Positions 29,462-36,347 of a stretch of 64,000 nt of DNA are shown piece by piece. Position numbers and translations under genes: made by a program. This stretch comes from Pseudomonadota bacterium (GTDB taxonomy: Bacteria; Chloroflexota; UBA5177; JAJPKF01): positions 62,001 through 126,000 of the forward strand of contig JAJPKF010000025.1 in assembly GCA_021323865.1 (NCBI GenBank), read 5' to 3'. Under the pieces are notes generated by a model, which saw nothing but the letters and a program-made list of their open reading frames with translations, was not told where the DNA came from and did not search any database. Numbering within the stretch: the first letter of the stretch is position 1; each line of letters begins with the position of its first letter.

Positions 29462-30091
29462 ATGACCGAGATACTGGATACGCTTCAGCCGTTGTATCGG
29501 GGTCTGGGAACCGCTCTCCATTACGAGAGCCCGTTCCAGCTTCTCGTTGCCACCATCCTCTCTGCACAGTGCACAGACGACCGCGTAAACATGGTCACGC
29601 CGGCCCTGTTCGCTCGGTTTCCGGACCCCGAATCGTTTGTAGATGCCGATCCCGAGGAGATCCAGCGGCTCATCTACACCACCGGCTTCTTCCGCAACAA
29701 GACCAAAAACATCCAGGGCGCATCGGCGACCCTTCTGGAGCGATTTCAGAGGCGCGTTCCCCAGACAATGGTCGAGCTGCTCGAGCTCCCGGGAGTCTCG
29801 CGAAAGACCGCAAACGTGGTGCTGTCCCATGGGTTCCAGGTGGCGGAGGGCATCGCCGTGGACACCCATGTGTTCCGCCTCAGCCGCCGCCTGGATCTGA
29901 GTCGTGGGAGCGACCCACGCGACGTGGAGAGGGATTTGATGGGGCTCGCGCCCCGGGAGCGTTGGATCGAGGTGGCAGATTCGTTCATCTGGCACGGACG
30001 GCGAGTGTGCCAGTCGCGGTCGCCGCGGTGCGTAGAGTGTGTGGTCCTGCACCTGTGCCCCACAGGCCGGCGCAACCTGGGTCACTCCTAG
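29462..30091 (+). CDS. nth: Endonuclease III (DNA glycosylase/AP lyase)
   Basis: 209 residues from ATG 29462; the upstream extension of the frame lacks family residues. LLVATILSAQCTDDRVN, the helix-hairpin-helix LLELPGVSRKTANVVLS with the catalytic Lys (about 117), AVDTHVFRLSRRL with catalytic Asp, and the iron-sulfur loop C-x6-C-x2-C-x5-C (CQSRSPRCVECVVLHLCP) are all intact. It removes oxidised pyrimidines in base-excision repair. Its TAG stop forms part of the palindrome controlling the following marR gene. Confidence 0.94.
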   Translation: MTEILDTLQPLYRGLGTALHYESPFQLLVATILSAQCTDDRVNMVTPALFARFPDPESFVDADPEEIQRLIYTTGFFRNKTKNIQGASATLLERFQRRVPQTMVELLELPGVSRKTANVVLSHGFQVAEGIAVDTHVFRLSRRLDLSRGSDPRDVERDLMGLAPRERWIEVADSFIWHGRRVCQSRSPRCVECVVLHLCPTGRRNLGHS

Positions 30092-30106
30092 TACCGGCTG
30101 GTACTA
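30089..30106 (+). promoter_or_regulatory. Perfect palindrome TAGTACC-GGCT-GGTACTA, probable MarR operator
   Basis: A 7-bp perfect inverted repeat with a 4-base spacer, starting at the nth stop codon and ending six bases before the marR ATG. It overlaps a candidate -10, TACTAT (30102-30107), five bases before ATG 30113, so repressor binding would block a leaderless promoter. Confidence 0.6.
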
Positions 30107-30112
30107 TTCCAT

Positions 30113-30547
30113 ATGGAAGTACGGTCCAACACTCCGATGACGGTCTGGACCATACAATGGGCAGCCCACGCCATCGGCCTGTGGATGGGCGATACGCTCC
30201 GCCAAGAGAACTTGTCGCAGGGCGAGGCTCATGTCATGGCCTACCTGACGTTGACGGGCGGGTGCGCCATGAATGATCTTCACCGGCACTTCGGTCATCG
30301 TCGATCGACACTGACAAATCTCGTGGACCGCTTGGAGGCCCGGGCGCTGCTCACCCGAAAGCCTCATCCTCAGTCACGGCGGTCGGTTATGGTTGAGCCC
30401 ACGGCCACCGGACGCCAGTCCGGCGAGATCATATTGGCACGGCTCCGAGAGGTCGATGCTTGGGTTCGAGAGGCGACGGCCCCGGAGGACCGGAGCGGGT
30501 TTCGCCGGGTCACCGAGTCGATATGGGGGCTCGTGCATGAGCGATGA
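30113..30547 (+). CDS. MarR-family transcriptional regulator
   Basis: 144 residues from ATG 30113; no Shine-Dalgarno, consistent with a leaderless message. LSQGEAHVMAYLTLTGGCAMNDLHRHF and RRSTLTNLVDRLEARALLTR form the helix-turn-helix, and HPQSRRSVMVEPTATGRQ is the wing typical of MarR. It heads five tightly packed genes (30113-33775) and its upstream palindrome suggests autorepression. The ligand is unknown, but the presence of a flavin reductase suggests redox-active or aromatic compounds (inference). Confidence 0.82.
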   Translation: MEVRSNTPMTVWTIQWAAHAIGLWMGDTLRQENLSQGEAHVMAYLTLTGGCAMNDLHRHFGHRRSTLTNLVDRLEARALLTRKPHPQSRRSVMVEPTATGRQSGEIILARLREVDAWVREATAPEDRSGFRRVTESIWGLVHER

Positions 30548-30941
30548 CGAGTTCCTCGCGGCCTTCGCGGACGGCACACTCACGGAGTTCCACCACTCCG
30601 ACCACGTCCGTCTTTCCTGGCTCCTCATTCGGCGGCTTGGTTCGGAGCGGGCCGCAACAGTCGTCGGCGAAGGTATTCGTGCCTTTGCCGGACGGCATGG
30701 ACACACCACCAAGTACCATGAAACCCTCACGAGGTTTTGGGTGAGCCTGATCGCACACGCCGCGGCTGAAGACACCCGGCTGGACTTTGCCGATGCGGGC
30801 GGGGTTTACCCATGGTTGTTCGACCCGTCCCTGCCGCTTCGTCATTGGAGCGCCGGGCGGCTCTGGGGACGGGAAGCCCGAGCCCGGTGGCTCGATCCCG
30901 ACGTACGTCCTCTGCCGTTCCCGGTGGTCTCGCCCGTCTGA
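30537..30941 (+). CDS. Uncharacterised protein with HxDHVR motif
   Basis: 134 residues from ATG 30537, overlapping marR by 11 bases in another frame, hence translationally coupled. The sequence is helical and has an unusual set of conserved-looking residues: EFHHSDHVRLSWLL near the N-terminus, GRHGHTTKYHETLTRFW in the middle, and PLPFPVV at the end. I recall similar short proteins without an assigned function; the HHSDH and KYHETLT histidines could bind a metal. Real coding status is supported by the coupled position inside a five-gene operon. Confidence 0.6.
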   Translation: MSDDEFLAAFADGTLTEFHHSDHVRLSWLLIRRLGSERAATVVGEGIRAFAGRHGHTTKYHETLTRFWVSLIAHAAAEDTRLDFADAGGVYPWLFDPSLPLRHWSAGRLWGREARARWLDPDVRPLPFPVVSPV

Positions 30942-30954
30942 TGGCTGGTTCGCC

Positions 30955-31533
30955 GTGAGCCAGATCGAAGGCCGGCTTGGCTCCGCGGTGCCGGAGGATG
31001 AACGTCCCGTCGTTCTGCCCGACGCCTTTGAGCAGGCGAGAGGCATCGAGCCCGACGAGGACGTGGCTCGGTGGCTCCGCCGGCATTACGCCAGCGCCGT
31101 CACCATCGTCACCTCGTTCTCCGACGAAGGTCTCTTCGGGGTGACCGTGAGCGCTTTCGCCTACATCTCTCTCGAGCCGTTGTTGGTCCTTGTGGCCCTG
31201 GGAAACGACAGCCAGACCGGCGAGCGCATCGTCGCCAGCGGGTCGTTCGGCGTGAGTCTCCTGACGAACCGTCATCGCTTCGTGGCCGATCGCTTCGCGG
31301 GGCGCGCTCCGTTGGTCGATCGGCGATTTTCCGACGTGCCCCACCTCATGGCCAGAACCGGTTCGCCGCTGCTTGCCGATGCCATCGCATGGCTCGACTG
31401 CCGCCTGGAAAGCGCCCAACCCGGCGGCGATCACACCATCTACGTGGGGCGCGCATTGGCGGTCGGGCACGGGACCGGGGACGAGGAGGATCCCCTGCTC
31501 TACTTCAACAGCAGGTACGCGCGGCTGTCGTAA
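30955..31533 (+). CDS. Flavin reductase-like (FMN-binding split barrel) protein
   Basis: 192 residues from GTG 30955. HYASAVTIVTSFSDEGLFGVTVSAFAYISLEPLLVLVAL matches the flavin reductase domain, with the T-V-S-A-F-S/A motif that binds FMN; SGSFGVSLLTNRHRFVADRFAG and GGDHTIYVGRALAVG follow. Such proteins supply reduced FMN to monooxygenases or act alone. Its stop TAA shares one base with the kinase ATG (TAATG). It is the only enzyme in the operon, so may define what the MarR and two-component proteins respond to. Confidence 0.8.
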   Translation: MSQIEGRLGSAVPEDERPVVLPDAFEQARGIEPDEDVARWLRRHYASAVTIVTSFSDEGLFGVTVSAFAYISLEPLLVLVALGNDSQTGERIVASGSFGVSLLTNRHRFVADRFAGRAPLVDRRFSDVPHLMARTGSPLLADAIAWLDCRLESAQPGGDHTIYVGRALAVGHGTGDEEDPLLYFNSRYARLS

Positions 31534-33086
31534 TGAGCGTCCGCTCCATGGGTCCGATTCGCGGGTATGTGCTCGCGACGGCCATGGCGTCGGCGACGAC
31601 TGTGGTGGTGGCGCTGATCGACCACCTCATTCATGTCCCCAACATCTCGCTGCTCTATGTGCCTCCCATTCTGCTGACCGCTATTTACTTCGGAACCGGA
31701 CCCTCCCTCTGGGGGGCGGGCCTCTCGGTCGTCGAGTACGATTTCTTTCTCGTGGCCCCTGCCTTTACGCTGACCGTCAACCGGATCGAGGATGTTCTCG
31801 CTCTGGTGGTGTTCTGCAGCGTGGCGGTCATCGCCAGTCAGTTGGCGGTCAGCGTGCGCAGCCGGGCAGAGGCTGCCCAGTGGCGAGCCAGGGAAAGCCG
31901 GACACTCTACGAGCTGGGTCAGGCATTGATGTTTGCCCGTGACATCGGCGAGGTGCTGACGCGGATCAGTCGCGAGGTAACGCGGACCTTCGATGCGGTG
32001 AGCTGCGCCATCTATGTCCCGAAGGACGGCGAATCGCTGGAGGTTGCTGCCGGTTCGGGTTCCTACGACCCCGAGGATCGCGAGGCCAATGCGGCCGCGG
32101 CGTATGCCTATTCCAAGGGCAGCGAGGTCTCCATGCCGGGCCGTCGATCCCGTCTCTCTACCCGATCCGGGCCGGCCGAATATGTCCCCCTCCGTGCCGC
32201 CGACCAGGTGGTGGGCGTGATGGGTCTGAAGCTAAAGCCGTCGAGCGAGGGGATGAGCGCCGCCGAGCACGGCCTGCTCAACAGCGTCGCCGCACAGGCA
32301 GCCGTCTCCATCGCTCGCGCCCAAACCGAGGAACAGCGGCGGCGTCTGGAGATTCTCGAGGAAGAAGACCGGCTCAAGTCGGCCCTGATCTCCTCGGTTT
32401 CCCACGACCTCCGCACTCCCCTTGCCTCCATCAAGGCCTCGGCAACCTCGCTCCTCCTGGCCGACAAAGCGTGGCCACCCGAGGAGCAGCGGGAGCTACT
32501 GACCGCAATTGACTCAGAGTCAGACCGCCTCAATCGCCTGGTCGGGAATCTGCTGGATATGTCCCGCATCGAGTCGGGTGCCCTGCATCCCCGCCTGGAC
32601 TGGTACGACGTGAACGAGGTGGTGGACGCAGCGCTTGCCCAAGCGAAGCCGGTCCTCGCTGGTCGGATCGTCACGACACGACTATCCGAAGGACCCTCAT
32701 TGGTGCTGCTCGACCTCACGCTGGTCGCCCAGGCCGTTGCCAATCTGGTGGACAACGCGGCTCGCTACACGGACACCCACGTGCCGCTGGAGGTGGAGGC
32801 CCGCCTGGCAGGCGGCCGGCTGTGTCTTGCGGTCGTGGACCACGGCTCGGGCGTGCCGTTTGATCAGCGCGACCGCATCTTCAAGCGCTTCTCGCGCACC
32901 AGCCGGAATGGGGAGTCGGGCCCGGGCGTAGGTTTGGGTTTGGCCATCTGCCGAGGCATCGCCGAGGCGCACGAGGGAACCATCCGGCTCCTACCGACGC
33001 CGGGTGGAGGATCGACCTTTGTCCTCGATCTGCCACAGCCCTCGACCGTCGCCGGCGCCGGAAACCATCGCGGTCAACCGGCATGA
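31533..33086 (+). CDS. KdpD-like membrane sensor histidine kinase (DUF4118-GAF-HisKA-HATPase)
   Basis: 517 residues from ATG 31533. Four membrane helices with the DUF4118 pattern (HVPNISLLYVPPILLTAIYFG, VVEYDFFLVAPAFTLTV), a GAF-type region (about 120-270), phospho-acceptor His in SSVSHDLRTPLASI near residue 290, then NLVDNAARYT (N box), GSGVPFDQRDRIFKRF and GVGLGLAICRGI (G boxes). It resembles the C-terminal half of KdpD and lacks its N-terminal KdpD and Usp domains. kdpFABC is not in the window, so a potassium role is not supported. ATGA overlap with the regulator gene downstream. Confidence 0.85.
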   Translation: MSVRSMGPIRGYVLATAMASATTVVVALIDHLIHVPNISLLYVPPILLTAIYFGTGPSLWGAGLSVVEYDFFLVAPAFTLTVNRIEDVLALVVFCSVAVIASQLAVSVRSRAEAAQWRARESRTLYELGQALMFARDIGEVLTRISREVTRTFDAVSCAIYVPKDGESLEVAAGSGSYDPEDREANAAAAYAYSKGSEVSMPGRRSRLSTRSGPAEYVPLRAADQVVGVMGLKLKPSSEGMSAAEHGLLNSVAAQAAVSIARAQTEEQRRRLEILEEEDRLKSALISSVSHDLRTPLASIKASATSLLLADKAWPPEEQRELLTAIDSESDRLNRLVGNLLDMSRIESGALHPRLDWYDVNEVVDAALAQAKPVLAGRIVTTRLSEGPSLVLLDLTLVAQAVANLVDNAARYTDTHVPLEVEARLAGGRLCLAVVDHGSGVPFDQRDRIFKRFSRTSRNGESGPGVGLGLAICRGIAEAHEGTIRLLPTPGGGSTFVLDLPQPSTVAGAGNHRGQPA

Positions 33087-33775
33087 GTGAGGGGCCGCCG
33101 GCCCGGATTCTGCTCGTCGACGACGAGCAACAGATCCGTCGACTGCTGTCGGTCGCCCTGGCTCGGGATGGCTACCGGGTCGAGGCGGTGGCCTCCGGCG
33201 AGGAGGCCATCAGTCACCTGGTCGCCACGCCGGTCGATCTGGTGCTGCTCGACCTCGGTCTTCCCGACACTGACGGTGTGGATCTGTGCCGCGAGATCCG
33301 GGCATGGACATCGGTACCGGTCATCGTCGTGACGGTGAGATCGGAGGACAGGCAGAAGGTGGCGGCCCTGGACTGCGGCGCCGACGACTACGTCACCAAG
33401 CCATTCAGCATGGCGGAGCTGCTGGCACGCATTCGGGCCAACCTCCGACGCACCGCCTCCAACGCCGAGGATGGGCTGATCAGAGCCGGGGCTCTGGAGG
33501 TCGACCTTGTACGCCGTCTGGTTTCCGTGGCCGGCCGGCACGTTCACCTGACCCCCACGGAGTGGGATCTCCTGCGCGTCTTGGCTTCCAACGCCGGGCG
33601 GGTGGTCACCCACCGTCAGCTTCTCCGCGAGGTCAGAGGTGCGGCCTACGAGGAGGAGACGGCGATCCTGCGCGTGCACATGGTGGCGCTTCGCCAAAAG
33701 CTCGCTCTGACCCGGGATCAGCCCGGATACATCGTCACCGAGCCGGGGGTCGGCTACCGTCTGCTGAGCGCCTGA
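33083..33775 (+). CDS. OmpR/KdpE-type response regulator
   Basis: 230 residues. Receiver domain ILLVDDEQQIRRLLSVAL with phospho-acceptor Asp57 in VLLDLGLPDTDG and Lys in DDYVTKPFSM; C-terminal winged helix with HLTPTEWDLLRVLASNAG, RVVTHRQLLREV, ILRVHMVALRQKL and VTEPGVGYRL. It overlaps the kinase gene by four bases and is the last gene of the MarR operon. Helically spaced repeats of TCTNAAC start 12 bases after its stop codon and may be its binding sites. Confidence 0.88.
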   Translation: MSEGPPARILLVDDEQQIRRLLSVALARDGYRVEAVASGEEAISHLVATPVDLVLLDLGLPDTDGVDLCREIRAWTSVPVIVVTVRSEDRQKVAALDCGADDYVTKPFSMAELLARIRANLRRTASNAEDGLIRAGALEVDLVRRLVSVAGRHVHLTPTEWDLLRVLASNAGRVVTHRQLLREVRGAAYEEETAILRVHMVALRQKLALTRDQPGYIVTEPGVGYRLLSA

Positions 33776-33787
33776 GTTGTTTGCGGA

Positions 33788-33845
33788 TCTCAACACGCGA
33801 ACGACTTCTCAACGCTGCCGGCCGCCGTCTGAACGCTTTCTTAGC
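33788..33845 (+). repeat. Four phased TCTNANC direct repeats, candidate response-regulator sites
   Basis: TCTCAAC (33788), TCTCAAC (33807), TCTGAAC (33828) and TCTTAGC (33839) are spaced 19, 21 and 11 bases apart, close to multiples of a helical turn, as OmpR/PhoB-type proteins prefer. The last two also form ACGCT-TTCTT-AGCGT. They lie between the KdpE-like gene and a small membrane ORF. Confidence 0.45.
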
Positions 33846-33916
33846 GTCCTGGGCCCTAGTACTGATCTGGAGGCCCGGAAACGCAAACCCTCTATCGGAT
33901 ACGCAACTCCTACGGA

Positions 33917-34189
33917 GTGCCGGCAGTCCTGTCCGCGTTCCTCGTGTCGGTGACCCCGGCGCTATTGGGATCGATGATGGCCGGACACCCCGTCCGTATG
34001 GGCGTCGAATCCGGTGAGTCCGATCTAGCGCTGCGGCTCGCCGGTTTCGGTGCGCTGTTCTGCGCCCTTGCTCCCCTGTGGAGACACTCGGGTCGGAGGC
34101 TGGGCACGCCCACACCCGCGCGCACGGCCATCGACCGGGCAGATGCCGAAGAAGGCCGTAAGGCGGGGAGTTCTCTCAGAGGCCGGTAG
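33917..34189 (+). CDS. Small putative membrane protein
   Basis: 90 codons from GTG 33917. Two hydrophobic segments (AVLSAFLVSVTPALLGSMMAG and LRLAGFGALFCALAPLW) are followed by a basic, polar tail. The ribosome site is poor (GGAG touches the start codon), so start and even coding status are uncertain. Downstream of the TCTNAAC repeats, it could be a small target of the adjacent two-component system. No family was recognised. Confidence 0.4.
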   Translation: MPAVLSAFLVSVTPALLGSMMAGHPVRMGVESGESDLALRLAGFGALFCALAPLWRHSGRRLGTPTPARTAIDRADAEEGRKAGSSLRGR

Positions 34190-34324
34190 ACGGGCGATGC
34201 GCCGTGACACTCGGAGTTGAAGTGGGCGCCTTGACCTGAGCCCGGAGGAAATTATCGGGGTAGCACCGGCATCGGAGAAGCACCCGCCGCGCGGTCGGCC
34301 CGCCTTGGCTGTCCGCCCCGTTGG

Positions 34325-35965
34325 TCACTGTTGGTGGCGCAGCCGGTACTCGTATTCGTCGGCCAGCTCGTCCTCCCCCGATTCGCGATACACGGCAAGC
34401 TGGGCGGAGGCCCAATCTCGTTTGACCGAGCCGGGGAACGGGAGGCGGCGTCGGCGGCGATAGACGGCGTACAGGGCAAGCCCCACCAGGATCCACACCG
34501 GTCCCGCGATGCGGCCGATCGGATGCGTCAAGACGACCATGATGAGGATGCTTCCGATGCCGAGAATCCCCAACAGATTGACGATTGAGATCTGAACCGG
34601 GCGGCCGGCCCGGTGAACGGTGAAGTTCCAGGGCATGCGGAACGGCCGTGGTGTAAACGGATCCGTGAACCGGAGCTTGAGGGCCGCAAAGAAGACCAAC
34701 GTGTAGCTGGTCGCGGCTCCGAAGGCGTAGATATCCCCGAGGGTGTTGAGGGTGTCCTGCTGGAGACCCGCGAGGATGAGGAGGACGAGGGCCAGACCAC
34801 AGAAGAAGGTGAGGGCCACAACCGGCGTCCGCCTGCGTGCGTTCACCCGGGCAAAGATGCGAGGCAGCTGCTCGTATGAAGCCATCGAATAGGCGATGCG
34901 GGATGACCCGTACACCCCGGTATTGGAAGAGATCAGTAGAAGCATGGCGCCCAACACCGAGACAATGGGTGCCACGAAGCTGCCGATGAGCGGCACGTTC
35001 TCGGCGAGCCACGGTACCGGCGCGTTCTCATGGTTCTGGTGCAGTTGACAGAAGTGGTGGACGGCGAAATGCGGGCAGCCGGCCCCGCCGGTGTTGGGAG
35101 CAAACGTCTGCCAGTGGAGCACCCCCAGGGTCAGGATGGAGAGGGCCAACGCGTAGGCCAGGATGGTCAGGATCAGCGCCACCGAGGTTCGCGGCATGAT
35201 GGTCGCCGGCCGGATGGTCTCCTGCGCCGCCTGAGCGATCGACTCCAGACCCACGAACGAGATGATGGCCAGTGAGGAGCCGAGCGCCAGGTTGCCGGCA
35301 TTGAAGTGCATGAGCGCCGTCGAGACCTGACCCCACCATCGGTCGGAGCTGAAGGCGATAACGAACCCGATGAAAATGAGTGTCGTTTCACTGGCGATGT
35401 CGATCGTCGCCGAAATGGCGTTGAGTCGAGTGGACTCACGGACCCCGATCACATTGACGGCATACAGAAAGAGGATGATCGCGCCGGTCTCAACCTCGAT
35501 CCACGGCGCCTGATTCAGACGCGGAAAGAAGTGATCGATGTAGCCGGCCGAGCTGAACGCGAACAGCGTGATGTCCACGGTGAAGTCCAGAAGCACGGCC
35601 CATCCGGCCACGAAGCCCCAGAAGTCCCCGAGGCCCCGGAGAACGAAGAACTGACCGCCTCCGGCCAGGGGGTAGGCGGCAGACAGCTCGGTGTATGTGA
35701 GCCCCACCATGACGTAGACGAGACCTGCGAACAGGAAGGCACCGTTGGCCAGCCCCTCGGCAGTAGCCATGACCAGGCCCAGCGCCACATAGACATCGGC
35801 TCCCACGTCGGCGTAGCCCCAGGTAAATGACCCCCAGCTGGTGATCTCCCGCCGAAGCTTGTGCTGCGCCTCGACCGAGCCGCCATCGGCTAGGGGAGCG
35901 CGACCGTCTGGCGCTTCGACGGCGGTCTGCCCCAGACTCGATGCCGGCTCCACGTCCTTAGCCAC
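34325..35965 (-). CDS. APC-family amino acid permease (paralogue 1)
   Basis: 546 residues from GTG 35965, with GGGGCGAG upstream; the start lies within the end of the HTH gene (8-base overlap), while a longer open frame to 36136 would simply run antiphase through that gene. About twelve membrane helices beginning GSFTWGYADVGADVYVALGL and TELSAAYPLAGGGQFFVLRG, the conserved APC core. A loop before TM8 carries CPHFAVHHFCQLHQNHENAP, rich in Cys and His. A basic RRRRRLPF segment follows the last helix. Transports an amino acid or similar cation-coupled substrate; not predictable. Highly similar in layout to the permease at 36348. Confidence 0.85.
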   Translation of the reverse strand: MAKDVEPASSLGQTAVEAPDGRAPLADGGSVEAQHKLRREITSWGSFTWGYADVGADVYVALGLVMATAEGLANGAFLFAGLVYVMVGLTYTELSAAYPLAGGGQFFVLRGLGDFWGFVAGWAVLLDFTVDITLFAFSSAGYIDHFFPRLNQAPWIEVETGAIILFLYAVNVIGVRESTRLNAISATIDIASETTLIFIGFVIAFSSDRWWGQVSTALMHFNAGNLALGSSLAIISFVGLESIAQAAQETIRPATIMPRTSVALILTILAYALALSILTLGVLHWQTFAPNTGGAGCPHFAVHHFCQLHQNHENAPVPWLAENVPLIGSFVAPIVSVLGAMLLLISSNTGVYGSSRIAYSMASYEQLPRIFARVNARRRTPVVALTFFCGLALVLLILAGLQQDTLNTLGDIYAFGAATSYTLVFFAALKLRFTDPFTPRPFRMPWNFTVHRAGRPVQISIVNLLGILGIGSILIMVVLTHPIGRIAGPVWILVGLALYAVYRRRRRLPFPGSVKRDWASAQLAVYRESGEDELADEYEYRLRHQQ

Positions 35966-36182
35966 TCGCTCGCCCCGAGCCCCGGGATTCGGGTCGTTTG
36001 CTGGCGAGGAGCCGGTCCACCTCGGCGAGCGGGATGCGCCAGCCGGTCTGACCGCCGAAGTTGTACCCCCGAAGCTGGTCCGTCCGCAGCCAGGTGCGCA
36101 CGGTATCCGGCGCAACTCGAAGTCTCGCCGCGACATCGGCGACGGTGAGCATGCCTTGCTCGACGGCTTCTGAGTCGTCCAT
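35958..36182 (-). CDS. Small helix-turn-helix protein, excisionase/BldC-like
   Basis: 74 residues from ATG 36182 with AAGGTG nine bases upstream (GTG 36194 is the alternative). A single MerR-like winged HTH: MLTVADVAARLRVAPDTVRT then WLRTDQLRGYNFGGQTGWRI and PLAEVDRLLASKR. No phage genes occur nearby, so a BldC-like regulator is more likely than a true excisionase. It overlaps the permease start by 8 bases, implying co-expression. Two 17-base direct repeats 33 bases apart lie 54 bases upstream. Confidence 0.75.
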   Translation of the reverse strand: MDDSEAVEQGMLTVADVAARLRVAPDTVRTWLRTDQLRGYNFGGQTGWRIPLAEVDRLLASKRPESRGSGRASG

Positions 36183-36235
36183 GACGGCCTGCACCTTGAT
36201 CGGGGTTACTACCGGTTGCTTGTAGTTGTCGGTGC

Positions 36236-36285
36236 ATTCAGAAACCGTAAAGAACCGGTGGCCGGCCCATTTGGATACTGTAAAG
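36236..36285 (-). repeat. Two 17-base direct repeats upstream of the HTH gene
   Basis: ATTCAGAAACCGTAAAG (36236-36252) and ATTTGGATACTGTAAAG (36269-36285) match at 13 of 17 positions and start exactly 33 bases apart, three helical turns. Read on the minus strand they begin CTTTAC. BldC-type proteins bind head-to-tail on such repeats, so autoregulation is plausible. Confidence 0.5.
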
Positions 36286-36314
36286 GGTTGCGAGAGCAGG
36301 CTCGCGCACGACGC

Positions 36315-36334
36315 CCTTCGGTTAACTCCGAAGG
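36315..36334 (-). terminator. Hairpin downstream of permease 2
   Basis: CCTTCGG-TTAACT-CCGAAGG is a perfect 7-bp stem located 14-33 bases after the permease 2 stop on the minus strand. No long U-tract follows, so it may be a weak terminator or RNA-stabilising hairpin. Confidence 0.4.
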
Positions 36335-36347
36335 AGGCGGCCGGCGG

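Noticed and set aside
31533..33775. kdpDE two-component system for potassium
   Set aside because: The kinase lacks KdpD's N-terminal domains and there is no kdpFABC in the window; neighbours are a flavin reductase and MarR.
35958..36182. Phage or integrative-element excisionase
   Set aside because: No integrase, att-like repeats flanking a tRNA, or phage genes; overlap with a permease favours a BldC-like regulator.
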